From: Flavobacterium sp. ASW18X
GTDB lineage: Bacteria; Bacteroidota; Bacteroidia; Flavobacteriales; Flavobacteriaceae
Assembly (NCBI RefSeq): GCF_005144745.1
Contig: NZ_SWKK01000008.1
Span: forward strand, 248,001-312,000
Length of the DNA stretch: 64,000 bases
Reading direction: 5' to 3'
Shown: piece after piece, positions 17,969-27,035 of the stretch
Numbering within the stretch: the stretch's first letter is position 1
How the letters are laid out: every line of letters starts with the position of its first letter
Made by a program: the position numbers and the translations under genes
Notes under the pieces: model-generated
What the model saw: only the letters and a program-made list of their open reading frames with translations
Database searches by the model: none
What the model was told of the DNA's origin: nothing

Positions 17969-19657
17969 ATGCGTTGGACTCTAAAACCTAAACCCTTAGA
18001 TGAAGATATTCAGAGGCTCTCTACAGCATTAAATGTAGATAGCCTTATTGCACAGTTGTTACTGCAAAGAGGTATTTCTAGTTTTGAAGAAGCCAAAAAG
18101 TTTTTTAGACCAGAGCTAGCAGATTTGCATGACCCTTTTTTAATGCAAGATATGGACAAGGCTGTGGCTCGGATACAAAAAGCAATGGCGAATGGAGAAA
18201 ATATTTTGGTTTATGGGGATTATGATGTAGACGGAACAACTGCTGTTGCATTATTATTTTCTTATTTGTTGGTGAATTACCCTAACGTAGCCACCTACAT
18301 ACCAGACCGCTATAACGAGGGTTACGGGGTATCTTATCAAGGAATTGACTTTGCAGAGGACAATGATTTCACGCTAATAATAGCTCTGGATTGTGGTATT
18401 AAAGCCATAGAAAAAGTAGCTTATGCTAAGGAAAAAGGTATTGATTTTATTATTTGTGACCACCACCGTCCAGGAGAAACTATACCAGAGGCTGCTGCTG
18501 TGCTAGACCCTAAACGTAATGATTGTAATTACCCGTATAAAGAACTCTGTGGGTGTGGTGTAGGATTTAAGTTGATACAGGCTCTAGCAGCTACTGAGGG
18601 TTTTGGTATAGAAACGTTAACGCCCTATTTAGATTTGGTAGCGACCGCTATTGCCGCAGATATTGTTCCTATAACAGGTGAAAATAGGGTATTGGCGTAT
18701 TACGGATTGCAAGTGATAAATGCGGCTCCTAGGATAGGAATCAAGGCAATCATTAATCAATTAAAAAAGACTACCCTCACCATAACAGATGTTGTCTTTG
18801 TTATTGCACCACGCATAAATGCTGCTGGTAGAATGAAGCACGGACAACACGCTGTAAATCTGTTAACAGCAAACAACTATCAGCAAGCAGAACAATTTGC
18901 TAAGGAGATAGAAGAATTTAATACCAATAGAAAAGGTTTAGACCGGGAGATAACAGTAGAGGCCTTACAGCAAATAGAAGAACTTAAAGAGGAAGATAAA
19001 TTTACCTCAGTGGTTTATCAAGAACATTGGCACAAAGGAGTAATTGGCATTGTGGCCTCTCGTTTAACAGAAACTTTTTACAGACCAACTTTGGTATTTA
19101 CCAAAAGCGGAAATAAACTGGCGGCGTCTGCGCGTTCGGTAAAAGGGTTTGATGTTTATAATGCCCTAGAGGCTTGTGCAGATTGCATAGAACAGTTTGG
19201 CGGACACAAATATGCGGCAGGGTTGACACTCTCAGAGGAGCAATACCCAACTTTTAAGCAAAAGTTTGAGACTGTAGTGTCTAACACAATAGATGCTAAG
19301 TTGCTAACGCCAGAATTACAGATAGACGCAGCCATAGACCTTTACCAAATAACACCCAAACTTATGCGAATTTTAAAGCAGTTTGCACCTTTTGGTCCCG
19401 GCAATATGACTCCTGTTTTTATGACAGAAAAAGTTAAAGATACCGGATATGCTAAAGGCGTAGGCCAAGATGAAGCTCACTTGAAATTTTCAGTAAATCA
19501 GAATGGTTCCACCCCTATTGGTGGTATTGGTTTTAACTTAGGGAAAAAGCTACCGTTGTTAAAAAATAATAATTCCGTTGCCATTGCTTACTCCATAGAC
19601 GAAAATGAATGGAATGGTGTCGTAAGTTTACAGCTAAAATTAAAGGACCTTAAATAA
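17969..19657 (+). CDS. recJ: Single-stranded-DNA-specific exonuclease RecJ
   Basis: RecJ degrades single-stranded DNA 5' to 3' in recombination and mismatch repair. The 562-residue protein belongs to the DHH phosphoesterase superfamily: motif I in LVYGDYDVDGTTA (about residue 75), motif II in IALDCGIKA, motif III in IICDHHRPGE (about 165) and motif IV around LDLVATAIAADIVP. DHHA1 motifs follow: KGVIGIVASRL and EQFGGHKYAAGLTL. The C-terminal OB-like domain (about 460-562) includes APFGPGNMTPVF. Length matches the family. It is followed 6 nt later by an MFS gene. Confidence 0.95.
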   Translation: MRWTLKPKPLDEDIQRLSTALNVDSLIAQLLLQRGISSFEEAKKFFRPELADLHDPFLMQDMDKAVARIQKAMANGENILVYGDYDVDGTTAVALLFSYLLVNYPNVATYIPDRYNEGYGVSYQGIDFAEDNDFTLIIALDCGIKAIEKVAYAKEKGIDFIICDHHRPGETIPEAAAVLDPKRNDCNYPYKELCGCGVGFKLIQALAATEGFGIETLTPYLDLVATAIAADIVPITGENRVLAYYGLQVINAAPRIGIKAIINQLKKTTLTITDVVFVIAPRINAAGRMKHGQHAVNLLTANNYQQAEQFAKEIEEFNTNRKGLDREITVEALQQIEELKEEDKFTSVVYQEHWHKGVIGIVASRLTETFYRPTLVFTKSGNKLAASARSVKGFDVYNALEACADCIEQFGGHKYAAGLTLSEEQYPTFKQKFETVVSNTIDAKLLTPELQIDAAIDLYQITPKLMRILKQFAPFGPGNMTPVFMTEKVKDTGYAKGVGQDEAHLKFSVNQNGSTPIGGIGFNLGKKLPLLKNNNSVAIAYSIDENEWNGVVSLQLKLKDLK

Positions 19658-19663
19658 CCCAGT

Positions 19664-20935
19664 ATGTCCAAACCTTTAGATCCCTATGCTGCCCTTCGTT
19701 TTAGGGAATTTAATATTTTCTTGTTGGTGCGTTTTGCAATGGTATTTGCATGGTCTATGCAGTTTATTGTAATAGAATGGCAGGTGTATACCCTTACTAA
19801 AGACCCACTTTCTCTTGGTATTATAGGGTTAATGGAAATAATACCAGCAGTTAGTATTGCACTTTTTGCCGGTCACTTTGTAGATCAAAATGAAAAGCGA
19901 AATCTGCTCGTAAAATGCATATTAGGATTCTCTGTGGTAAGTCTTGGCCTTTTTCTTGTAAGCGCACCATCTGTAACCGAAAAGTTTAATGATACAACCG
20001 TTCTTTACCTAATTTACGCCTTAGTATTTTTAGGGGGACTAGTAAGAGCTTTTATTGGCCCCACTATCTTTTCTTTAATTGCATTAATAGTACCAAAAAA
20101 AATCTATCCTAATGCGGCCACGTGGAGTAGTTCTACTTGGCAATTAGCCTCTGTATTAGGGCCCGCTTTTGCTGGCTTTTCTATCAGTTGGATTGGGGTA
20201 CACTGGTCTATGTGTATCATCTTTGCTTTCTCTTTAATGGCTTTGTTGTTTTTGTCTCAAATTAAGAAGAAACCGATTTTAAATCCTAAAATTGGAGAGC
20301 CAGTTTTACAAAGTTTAAAAGATGGACTAAAATTTGTGTTTAGTACTAAAGCTATTTTAGGCGCTTTAAGTTTAGACATGATTGCTGTTTTGTTTGGAGG
20401 CGCGGTTGCCTTATTACCCATATTTGCGCAAGATATTTTACACGTAGGCTCTGAAGGTTTTGGTATTCTTAGAGCGGCACCAGCAGTAGGCGCCTCTATT
20501 ACCATGCTGGGTTCTACACGTTTTCCATTACACAAAAATGCAGGTAAAAAACTCTTGTGGGCTGTATTTGGCTTTGGTCTGTGTATATTAGTTTTTGGTC
20601 TGTCTACCTACTTTTGGCTGTCTGTTTTAGCATTATTTTTAAGTGGTGCAGTAGACGGCGTAAGTATGATTGTGCGCCAAACTATTTTACAATTAAAAAC
20701 ACCCGACAACATGCGTGGTAGGGTGGCTTCTGTAAACTCTATTTTTGTTGGTTCTTCTAATGAATTAGGCGCTTTTGAAAGTGGGGTGGCAGCCAAATTG
20801 TTAGGCACGGTAAATGCCGTTATTTTTGGTGGATGTATGACTCTGCTTACAGTGGGTGGTATGGCCGTTATTTCTCCAAGTTTTAGAAAATTAGACTTAA
20901 CCCAAGATGTAGAAGAAAGGGAAAATGAAGTATAA
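19664..20935 (+). CDS. MFS transporter, exporter type
   Basis: A 423-residue membrane protein with about twelve transmembrane helices and the arrangement of the EntS-like drug/siderophore exporter branch of the major facilitator superfamily. The cytoplasmic loop after helix 2 reads GHFVDQNEKRNLLVKC, corresponding to the conserved GxxxDRxxRR motif. The segment TPDNMRGRVASVNSIFVGSSNELGAF is characteristic of this branch. Substrate unknown. It starts 6 nt after recJ and ends in a strong hairpin. Confidence 0.85.
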   Translation: MSKPLDPYAALRFREFNIFLLVRFAMVFAWSMQFIVIEWQVYTLTKDPLSLGIIGLMEIIPAVSIALFAGHFVDQNEKRNLLVKCILGFSVVSLGLFLVSAPSVTEKFNDTTVLYLIYALVFLGGLVRAFIGPTIFSLIALIVPKKIYPNAATWSSSTWQLASVLGPAFAGFSISWIGVHWSMCIIFAFSLMALLFLSQIKKKPILNPKIGEPVLQSLKDGLKFVFSTKAILGALSLDMIAVLFGGAVALLPIFAQDILHVGSEGFGILRAAPAVGASITMLGSTRFPLHKNAGKKLLWAVFGFGLCILVFGLSTYFWLSVLALFLSGAVDGVSMIVRQTILQLKTPDNMRGRVASVNSIFVGSSNELGAFESGVAAKLLGTVNAVIFGGCMTLLTVGGMAVISPSFRKLDLTQDVEERENEV

Positions 20936-20964
20936 AAAAATCCTTCCATAACAGAAGGATTTTT
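20936..20964 (+). terminator. Intrinsic terminator after the MFS gene
   Basis: AAAAATCCTTC (20936-20946) and GAAGGATTTTT (20954-20964) with a 7-nt loop, directly after the stop codon. Confidence 0.85.
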
Positions 20965-21118
20965 AAGTAGGTATAAAAAGATTTGGTATGCTTTTTTGCC
21001 GGTTAGGCAACTATGAATTTTAGATTGGGTTATCACTAATTCTGAAGTAAAAGTAGGGCACTTGCAGCGAGCTAAAAATTAATTGTTGCGAACACCGTTT
21101 TTTAAGATGTGAAAACGT

Positions 21119-21895
21119 TTAGGAATTGCTTTTATCAAGATAATGCAACTGCAATTGCGAGCCATCGAAAGAGGCATAAGTGTAATACTTAATCCAATCG
21201 CCCAAATTTATATAGGTAGATCTGCCATTTAAGTCTATTTCCATAGGAAGATGGCGATGGCCAAAAACAAAATAGTCATAATGCTGGTTCTTTAGCTTGC
21301 GTTTGGCATATTGTATAAGCCACTCTTTATCTTCCCCCAAAAAATTAGCATCTGCGTCACCAGAAATAACTTTATTATTTACGGATAAGTGTTGAGCAAG
21401 ACGTACGCCCAAATCTGGATGTAACCATCTAAAAAACCATTTGCAAACAGGATTTACAAATACTTTTTTCATCATTTTAAAACCTGTATCTCCAGGGCCT
21501 AAACCATCTCCATGGCCTACAAAAAAAGAAGTGTTTTCAATCTTAAATTGTTGTGGCTTATGAAAAACTGGAATATTTAGTTCTTCTTCAAAATAGCCAT
21601 TCATCCATAAATCATGATTGCCAACAAAATAATAAATAGGGATGCCAGCATCGGTAAGTTCTGCTAATTTGCCCAGTGTGCGGACAAATCCTTTAGGTAC
21701 TACTTTTTTGTATTCAAACCAAAAATCGAACAAGTCGCCCATCAAAAAAATAGCAGCAGCATCTTCTTTAATTTGGTCTAACCACGCTACAAAGCGCTTT
21801 TCTCTTGGTAGACTTTCTGCATGGGTAGGAGCTCCAAGATGATTGTCGCTAGCAAAATATACTTTCTTGCCTTGTTCTAATTTTTTGATATCCAT
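21119..21895 (-). CDS. lpxH: UDP-2,3-diacylglucosamine diphosphatase (LpxH-like)
   Basis: A 258-residue calcineurin-like phosphoesterase. LpxH hydrolyses UDP-2,3-diacylglucosamine to lipid X in lipid A synthesis at the inner membrane. The metal-site motifs are present: SDNHLGAP (DxH, about residue 17), FLMGDLFDFWFEY (GDxxD, about 51), YFVGNHDLWM (GNHD, about 89), GHGDG (about 127) and FGHRHLP (about 212). The first motif is SDNHL rather than the commoner SDLHL, keeping the metal ligands. It is the last gene of a minus-strand run that begins with a GNAT gene at 25619. The symbol rests on family resemblance. Confidence 0.8.
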   Translation of the reverse strand: MDIKKLEQGKKVYFASDNHLGAPTHAESLPREKRFVAWLDQIKEDAAAIFLMGDLFDFWFEYKKVVPKGFVRTLGKLAELTDAGIPIYYFVGNHDLWMNGYFEEELNIPVFHKPQQFKIENTSFFVGHGDGLGPGDTGFKMMKKVFVNPVCKWFFRWLHPDLGVRLAQHLSVNNKVISGDADANFLGEDKEWLIQYAKRKLKNQHYDYFVFGHRHLPMEIDLNGRSTYINLGDWIKYYTYASFDGSQLQLHYLDKSNS

Positions 21896-21929
21896 TTGGC
21901 GGCAAATATAGGATTTCTAGACAGTCTTG

Positions 21930-22352
21930 TTAAATTAGGCGGAAGGCCAAATAGGAAAAACCTATTACAAGTAGCGGAGCAGCAATCATAAATGGAATAA
22001 CGCTACCACGGTATAGGTCCCAAAAGGATATCACTTTCATCGTTTCTGGTTTTTGTTTATCGTAAACAACAGAAACCACATCTCCAACCTTGTAGGGAGC
22101 AGGATAAGAACGTATTCTGCTGGTGTATTCTAAGACTTGGTTTCTACGGTCTTTGTACTCAAAAACTGGGCTATACAAAGGATTATTGTCGCCTGTAAAT
22201 ACTTCTAGATGGATAACTTTAGCCTTGGTTTTAATTCCGTCTGCTAATAGATTTTGTGTTTTGGTAAACTGAAGCCACGCCATATAGGCAATAAAGACTC
22301 CCAGAGCAGCTAAAAATCCATAGAATACTAACCAAAACATAGGCCTGCGCAT
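21930..22352 (-). CDS. DUF3592-family membrane protein
   Basis: A 140-residue protein with a transmembrane helix near each end (about residues 6-26 and 115-138) and a small beta-rich domain between them (about 35-105), the arrangement of the DUF3592 family. The central region contains YSPVFEYKDRRNQVLEYTSR and VGDVVSVVYDKQKPE, both recurrent in the family. Function unknown. It lies 9 nt after the 37-residue membrane protein and 34 nt before lpxH in the same run. Confidence 0.8.
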   Translation of the reverse strand: MRRPMFWLVFYGFLAALGVFIAYMAWLQFTKTQNLLADGIKTKAKVIHLEVFTGDNNPLYSPVFEYKDRRNQVLEYTSRIRSYPAPYKVGDVVSVVYDKQKPETMKVISFWDLYRGSVIPFMIAAPLLVIGFSYLAFRLI

Positions 22353-22361
22353 TACAGTAGC

Positions 22362-22475
22362 TTAACGTTTAAATTTCTTGTTATTTCTGTATCTGGTAAT
22401 AATATAAACTGCAATTACAAGCAATGCCAATAGGGGCATAGTAAGGTTACTATTTAATAGGGATAAAAATTCCAT
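22362..22475 (-). CDS. 37-residue single-pass membrane protein
   Basis: A very short gene. ATG at 22475-22473 directly touches the TAG stop of the upstream DUF4199 gene (22478-22476), with no base between them, and the stop TAA is at 22364-22362. The product begins MEFLSLLNSNLT, has a hydrophobic helix (about residues 13-26, MPLLALLVIAVYII) and a basic tail TRYRNNKKFKR, so it would sit in the inner membrane with its C-terminus in the cytoplasm. The tight coupling, the positive-inside layout and the 9-nt gap to the next gene support a real gene. Function unknown. Confidence 0.65.
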   Translation of the reverse strand: MEFLSLLNSNLTMPLLALLVIAVYIITRYRNNKKFKR

Positions 22476-22949
22476 CTATTTCTTTTTAAGAAAGAACGCT
22501 ACAATAGCGGATGTTAGTATACCCATTGCTAAAGCACTAATAACACTCATAACTACATAATTGTTAAAATTGAAGTAGGCCTCCATGTCTACCTTATTGT
22601 TACCTAGAGAAATGCCATGAGCAATAGCGTTATTAAAATACTCTGGTGAAATATAATTATGAGTTAGGTATTGTGCCAATGGACTTAGTAAGGCTACAAA
22701 CAAGGAAATAATTACGCCAGTAATAAAACCTTTTACCCAAGACATTTTACCATTGAGGTCTTTATCTCTTTTTTCTTTTAGAGCGAATACAAAAATAAGT
22801 ATAGCTACTACTGCAAAAACATTAGTGTACAAGGGATATTTTGCTATGTGTTCATCATGCCAGCCTAAACTTTTTTCTAGCACCATCCAAAGTAGTGCGG
22901 CTAGGGTAAAAATTACCCCCCATTTAATTTCTGTTTTAATAGTTTTCAT
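22476..22949 (-). CDS. DUF4199-family membrane protein
   Basis: A 157-residue membrane protein with four predicted helices (about residues 8-26, 42-58, 70-92 and 128-154), consistent with the DUF4199 family, which is widespread in Bacteroidetes and uncharacterised. The stretch VKGFITGVIISLFVALLSPL is the most family-like part. The stop codon is directly followed by the ATG of a 37-residue membrane protein, so the two are probably translationally coupled. Confidence 0.8.
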   Translation of the reverse strand: MKTIKTEIKWGVIFTLAALLWMVLEKSLGWHDEHIAKYPLYTNVFAVVAILIFVFALKEKRDKDLNGKMSWVKGFITGVIISLFVALLSPLAQYLTHNYISPEYFNNAIAHGISLGNNKVDMEAYFNFNNYVVMSVISALAMGILTSAIVAFFLKKK

Positions 22950-22986
22950 CTTAAAAGCCGTTTAGTTGTGCTATATAAGGTACTAA

Positions 22987-23754
22987 CTATTTTTTAAATT
23001 TTGCTAAGGCCTTTTTGGTATTCTCAGAAAGGGCAAGTCTTCCAGAAAGTTCAGCGCGGGCAGTAAGGAGCTCATCCCAATCCTCTGTGCCTTGCCATAA
23101 TACTTGTTTCATAGCACTTAATGCTTCTGGGTTGTATTGGGATAATTGATGCGTGTAATGGTCTAGCGCTTGGTCCATTTCTGGGATAGAGTCAAATACT
23201 TTTGCATACAATCCTTTTTCTTTGGCCCAATATGCATTTTTCCATTCTGTTGGCGCAAAAGTAAGTTCTGCCAAGGCAGCTTTTCCCATTTTACGTTCCA
23301 CGGCGGGAGCAATAACAAACGGACCAATACCAATGGAAATTTCTGATAGTTTAATGGCGGCTGCTTCTGTAGCCATAACATAATCGCACGCACTGACGAG
23401 ACCAACTCCGCCACCTACAGTTTTTCCCTGTACACGACCAATAATTGGTTTTTGGCAAGAGCGCATTGCATTTAAAACCTTTGCAAATCCACCAAAGAAT
23501 GCACGCCCTTCTGTTAAATTACTAACAGCTACGAGCTCATCAAAAGAAGCCCCAGCACAAAAAGCACGTTCACCTTCTGACTTTAAAAGAATAACAGAGA
23601 CCTCCGCATTTACAGCCAAATCATTAAAGGTTTTGGCAAGTCTATCTAACAATTCAGAAACAAAACTATTGCTTGCTGGGTGGCCAAATTCTATAGTAGC
23701 TAATTTATTTTCTATGTGGGTATAAAGACTTCCGTTTTGTCTGTCTGTTGTCAT
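22987..23754 (-). CDS. Enoyl-CoA hydratase/isomerase family protein
   Basis: A 255-residue crotonase-fold protein. The oxyanion-hole segments are visible: ERAFCAGASFDEL (about residue 63) and GRVQGKTVGGGVGLVSACDYVMAT (about 105). Of the two catalytic glutamates of hydratases, the first position is glycine-rich (GGGVGL) and the second is in LSEISIGIGPFVIAP, suggesting a methylglutaconyl-CoA-hydratase-like or isomerase activity rather than a classical enoyl-CoA hydratase. Branched-chain amino acid (leucine) breakdown is a possible pathway, but no partner genes are near. Confidence 0.8.
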   Translation of the reverse strand: MTTDRQNGSLYTHIENKLATIEFGHPASNSFVSELLDRLAKTFNDLAVNAEVSVILLKSEGERAFCAGASFDELVAVSNLTEGRAFFGGFAKVLNAMRSCQKPIIGRVQGKTVGGGVGLVSACDYVMATEAAAIKLSEISIGIGPFVIAPAVERKMGKAALAELTFAPTEWKNAYWAKEKGLYAKVFDSIPEMDQALDHYTHQLSQYNPEALSAMKQVLWQGTEDWDELLTARAELSGRLALSENTKKALAKFKK

Positions 23755-23776
23755 TGTTGTGTTGTTTTGTATAAAA

Positions 23777-25117
23777 TTAGGGGTTTTGTACCAGCGGCTT
23801 AAACTTTTGCCAAAACTTAATTACTAAAGCCCCACCACGAATCGCCATCCAAACCATGAAAGCTATCCAAATAGCATAGAATCCCCATCCTAGGAATTTG
23901 CCCAAGTACAGAACAGGAATAAAACCCAAAAAAGTGGCGGCAAGTAGTACATTTCTTAAGTACTTCATTTCTCCTAAGCCCTTGAATAATCCATCAAAAA
24001 TAAAAGCAATACTATTCATAGGTAAGCCTAAAATAACTAAGTAAAAAATTCCGTATAAGGTTTGTAAGACAATGGGTTCATTAGAGAACATTCGCCCTAA
24101 AGGCTTGTAAAAAAGAAATCCAAGAGCAACTAAAACTACACTTATTACAACTCCATAAGCAAATACTTTTTTTGCGAGTATCCATAAGCCTTTGTAATCT
24201 TTTGCGCCCAAAAGTTTACCACTCATTCCATTACCTGCAGCGGCATAGCCATCTATAAAAAAGGCTGAAAAAAGCCAGAGATTTATAGCTATTGTGTGGG
24301 CTCCGATGAACTGGTCTCCTAATGCTGTGGCCTCTCTTACTGCTAAAATGAGTGCAGCATTTAATGCAATAGCTCTGACAAATAAATTAAGACTCATGAA
24401 AATAAGCTTCCTAATCTCCGTATTAAATGGAAGTTTTAACTTTAAACTTATACTGGTTTTGGTGCGTAATAGATAAAACACTAAAAGTGCCATAACAGCT
24501 TGCGCTATTAAACTTGCATATGCAGCACCTTCTAAGTAAAGGGCTGGTATGTAGCCTTCTATGCCGTACACTAGAATAACGTCTAAAACTATATTTACTA
24601 GAGCACCTATTATAGCGATGACCATAGGGTAAAAAGTATTTTGCAGACCCCTAAAAATACCGAAAATAGCAAAGGTAAATAGTGTTAAAGGGAATCCCCA
24701 AACACGTATAGAATAGTAGGCTACGCAATAATCTAAAATTTTACCTGAAGCCTTAAAAAGAACAAATATTTCTTCTGCAAAAAATAGCGTACTGGTTAAT
24801 AGGACAATGCTAAGCGCAATGTTTAAATAAATAGCTTGTGCAGGTAAATCTGCAACTGATTCTAGGTTATCCGCACCCAAATATTGAGATATAATTGAGG
24901 AAATAGCACTTCTGGTTTGCCCTAAAACCCAAATAAGCATAGATAAAAAAGACCCAACAATCCCTACCGCAGCAAGTGATTCTAAACCATCTACAGGAAT
25001 ATTACCGACAATAGCTGTATCTGTAATGGACAACACGGGTTCCGCAATCCCCGCGATAGTTGCAGGTATCGCTAATTTATTTATGGTTTTAAAAGAAACT
25101 ACCGTTTTACTTTGCAT
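23777..25117 (-). CDS. MATE-family efflux transporter
   Basis: A 446-residue membrane protein with about twelve helices of the MATE (DinF-like) type, exporting drugs or metabolites by Na+ or H+ antiport. Family-like parts are INKLAIPATIAGIAEPVLSI at the N-terminus, VGIVGSFLSMLIW and GAHTIAINLWLFSAFFIDGYA in the second half. I prefer ATG 25117; an ATG at 25135 is also possible. Either overlaps the end of the upstream GNAT gene (stop at 25107), so translation is coupled. Substrate unknown. Confidence 0.85.
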   Translation of the reverse strand: MQSKTVVSFKTINKLAIPATIAGIAEPVLSITDTAIVGNIPVDGLESLAAVGIVGSFLSMLIWVLGQTRSAISSIISQYLGADNLESVADLPAQAIYLNIALSIVLLTSTLFFAEEIFVLFKASGKILDYCVAYYSIRVWGFPLTLFTFAIFGIFRGLQNTFYPMVIAIIGALVNIVLDVILVYGIEGYIPALYLEGAAYASLIAQAVMALLVFYLLRTKTSISLKLKLPFNTEIRKLIFMSLNLFVRAIALNAALILAVREATALGDQFIGAHTIAINLWLFSAFFIDGYAAAGNGMSGKLLGAKDYKGLWILAKKVFAYGVVISVVLVALGFLFYKPLGRMFSNEPIVLQTLYGIFYLVILGLPMNSIAFIFDGLFKGLGEMKYLRNVLLAATFLGFIPVLYLGKFLGWGFYAIWIAFMVWMAIRGGALVIKFWQKFKPLVQNP

Positions 25118-25619
25118 GTTCAAGAATAAGTTCATAACAGTAAAAAGGGGCTGTACTCTGTTTAGGAAAGTAGATATTCCCTAATTTTTGATATCCTCTG
25201 GCTTCATAAAAACGCTGATTTCTTTTGTTTTTAGAAAAAGTATCTAAACGGACAGAGATTCCGCCTTGTTTTCTTACTTCTTCTTCCGCAAAATTCATTA
25301 ATTGTCTTGCATACCCTTGTCCTTGTAAATTGGGATGTACGCAGAGCCGGTGAATATAAAAATTACGACCTTCTTCGGTTAGCCACGCTATGCTTTGGTA
25401 TTCATCGTCTTTTAAGTTAGATATAACAATTGAGCCCATAATGGCACCTGCAACTTCTAAAACATATAGCTCTTTCCTCTCAAGGTCTTTTTCAAAAGCA
25501 TTTTGACTGGGATAGTGTTCATTCCATTGATAAATGCCATGGGCAATCATGCTAGCAGCACAAGCTTTAGTCACTGATAGCAGTGGAGAAATATCTTTTT
25601 GAGTGGCAGGCCTAATCAT
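25107..25619 (-). CDS. GNAT-family N-acetyltransferase
   Basis: A 170-residue GNAT fold protein with the acetyl-CoA pyrophosphate loop in VHPNLQGQGYARQLMNFAEEE (about residues 92-112, matching the Q/RxxGxG/A motif) and RFYEARGYQKLG near the C-terminus. The substrate cannot be predicted. It is the first gene of the minus-strand run GNAT-MATE-hydratase-DUF4199-small protein-DUF3592-LpxH and overlaps the MATE gene by 11 bp. Confidence 0.85.
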   Translation of the reverse strand: MIRPATQKDISPLLSVTKACAASMIAHGIYQWNEHYPSQNAFEKDLERKELYVLEVAGAIMGSIVISNLKDDEYQSIAWLTEEGRNFYIHRLCVHPNLQGQGYARQLMNFAEEEVRKQGGISVRLDTFSKNKRNQRFYEARGYQKLGNIYFPKQSTAPFYCYELILEHAK

Positions 25620-25667
25620 AATTACACTTATATTCTGTAAATTTAGCTATATAAAAACAACCAAACT

Positions 25668-26465
25668 ATGAAGAATATTCTTGTTCCAATGGGCACATCG
25701 CCCTCTGCAATAAATACTTTACAATATGCTGTTGCCTTTGCAAAAGAAATGGGTGCTCAAGTATATATTATGGACGTATTTACTTTAGCCTCAACTGCGG
25801 GCGCTTTATCTAATGTTACAGAAAAGGTGGCGGCAACAGGCAGGGAACAAATAAAAGAATACATAGCAAGTATAGATACCCTGGGGCAAGAGCTAAAAAT
25901 TGCCTCTTATAATGGTGATATTGTGGATGGTCTTAATCAAATTAACAAGGAGTTGGGTATAGATTTAATTATTCTTTCACCAAAAAGCAATGATGTAAAT
26001 GAGGAGTATTACTTGGGCAGCACCTCTGGCAGAATTGTTAAACTAACCAACATACCTGCATTAATTGTACCTAAAGATTACACGTATGAACCTGTAAAAA
26101 GTATTTTGGTAGCGTTTAAATCTGGGATTTTAAAAAGAGGAAGAATACTTAATCCTTTGGTAGAGGTTGTAAATACATTTAAAGCAGAAGTTGGTCTGTT
26201 ATTGGTGAAGACACCTGGTTATACGGATGAGGATTTACAGATAAACACATCACTTTTAGACCTGAGTAAAAATCTTACTATAACAGAGAACCAAACTACA
26301 TATCATGGGGTGCTAGAACATTTTCAACAGTACCAACCAGATATGCTTTGTGTTTTTAGAAGAAAACGAGGCTTCTTTAAAAAGCTTTGGGAAAAGAGTA
26401 CCATTCTAAAGTCCGAGTTCTTTGCTCCAGTACCCGTTTTAGTACTTAGTGTAAAAAAGTATTAA
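25668..26465 (+). CDS. Universal stress protein family protein
   Basis: A 265-residue protein with a UspA domain at the N-terminus (about 1-140): KNILVPMGTSPSAINTLQYAV begins the fold, and GSTSGRIVKLTNIPALIVPKD carries the G-2x-G-9x-G(S/T)-like phosphate-binding pattern in altered form. Residues 145-265 look like a second, diverged Usp-like half ending in PVLVLSVKK. Tandem-Usp proteins of this size are common in flavobacteria. Function in stress response is inferred from family only. It is divergent from the GNAT gene and upstream of tRNA-Ala. Confidence 0.85.
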   Translation: MKNILVPMGTSPSAINTLQYAVAFAKEMGAQVYIMDVFTLASTAGALSNVTEKVAATGREQIKEYIASIDTLGQELKIASYNGDIVDGLNQINKELGIDLIILSPKSNDVNEEYYLGSTSGRIVKLTNIPALIVPKDYTYEPVKSILVAFKSGILKRGRILNPLVEVVNTFKAEVGLLLVKTPGYTDEDLQINTSLLDLSKNLTITENQTTYHGVLEHFQQYQPDMLCVFRRKRGFFKKLWEKSTILKSEFFAPVPVLVLSVKKY

Positions 26466-26478
26466 AGAATAAAACTAT

Positions 26479-26509
26479 TTTGATACTTATACAAAATGTA
26501 GTTCCTTTG
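26479..26509 (+). promoter_or_regulatory. Promoter of tRNA-Ala
   Basis: -33 TTTG (26479-26482), a 19-nt spacer and TTCCTTTG (26502-26509), which matches TAnnTTTG at all but one position, 11 nt before the mature tRNA start. Confidence 0.6.
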
Positions 26510-26520
26510 CGAACTGCAAC

Positions 26521-26594
26521 GGGGGATTAGCTCAGTTGGCTAGAGCGCTTGCCTGGCAGGCAAGAGGCCACCGGTTCGAATCCGGTATTCTCCA
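26521..26594 (+). tRNA. tRNA-Ala (anticodon GGC)
   Basis: A 74-nt cloverleaf. The acceptor stem is GGGGGAT/ATTCTCC with discriminator A26594 and shows the G3-U70 pair that identifies alanine tRNAs. The D stem is GCTC/GAGC, the anticodon stem CTTGC/GCAAG encloses loop CTGGCAG with anticodon GGC, and the T arm is ACCGG-TTCGAAT-CCGGT. The 3' CCA is not encoded. A promoter lies upstream and a palindromic terminator begins 4 nt after the end. Confidence 0.97.
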
Positions 26595-26598
26595 CTTA

Positions 26599-26638
26599 AA
26601 CTATAAAAAGCCACGTATATACGTGGCTTTTTATAGTT
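26599..26638. terminator. Perfect 40-bp palindrome, bidirectional terminator
   Basis: Bases 26599-26618 and 26619-26638 are exact reverse complements. The core GCCACGTAT/ATACGTGGC is flanked by AAAAA on the left and TTTTT on the right, so it can end both tRNA-Ala (plus) and the response regulator transcript (minus; its stop overlaps at 26637). Confidence 0.85.
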
Positions 26639-27035
26639 ATAGACTGGCCATTATTTTTTTTAAGTCTTCTTCCGTAATGGGTTTTACAAAGTAATTGCTA
26701 ACCACGTTAAGTTCCTTAGCGCGCTCGTGGTCGCGTGCGTCTATAGAAGAACTAACCACATAAATTTTTACCTTCTCTCTATTGTGGTTGGGTATTTTTA
26801 CAAAATCTTCTAAGAACTCCCACCCATCCATAATAGGCATATTTAAATCTAGAAAAATAACTTCTGGTAAGGGTTGATTATTGTTTAATCTTTCTACAAG
26901 GCCATCTATGGCTTCTTGTCCATTTTTAAACACTAATAAATCGTTACTAAATCCAATTTTTTTCAATAGAATTTTCATTCCAAAAAGAAAAATAGGGTCA
27001 TCATCTACTACACAAGAGACGGCTAATTTGCTCAT
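26637..27035 (-). CDS. Single-domain response regulator
   Basis: A 132-residue CheY-like receiver with no output domain. The acidic pocket is in CVVDDDPIF (about residues 8-16), the phospho-acceptor aspartate in VIFLDLNMPIMDGWEF (about residue 62), the conserved Ser in VVSSSID and the Lys in NYFVKPIT. It overlaps the stop of the upstream kinase by 4 nt (ATGA), so the two are co-translated and form a pair. Without a DNA-binding domain it must act by protein contact or as a phosphorelay shuttle. Confidence 0.92.
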   Translation of the reverse strand: MSKLAVSCVVDDDPIFLFGMKILLKKIGFSNDLLVFKNGQEAIDGLVERLNNNQPLPEVIFLDLNMPIMDGWEFLEDFVKIPNHNREKVKIYVVSSSIDARDHERAKELNVVSNYFVKPITEEDLKKIMASL

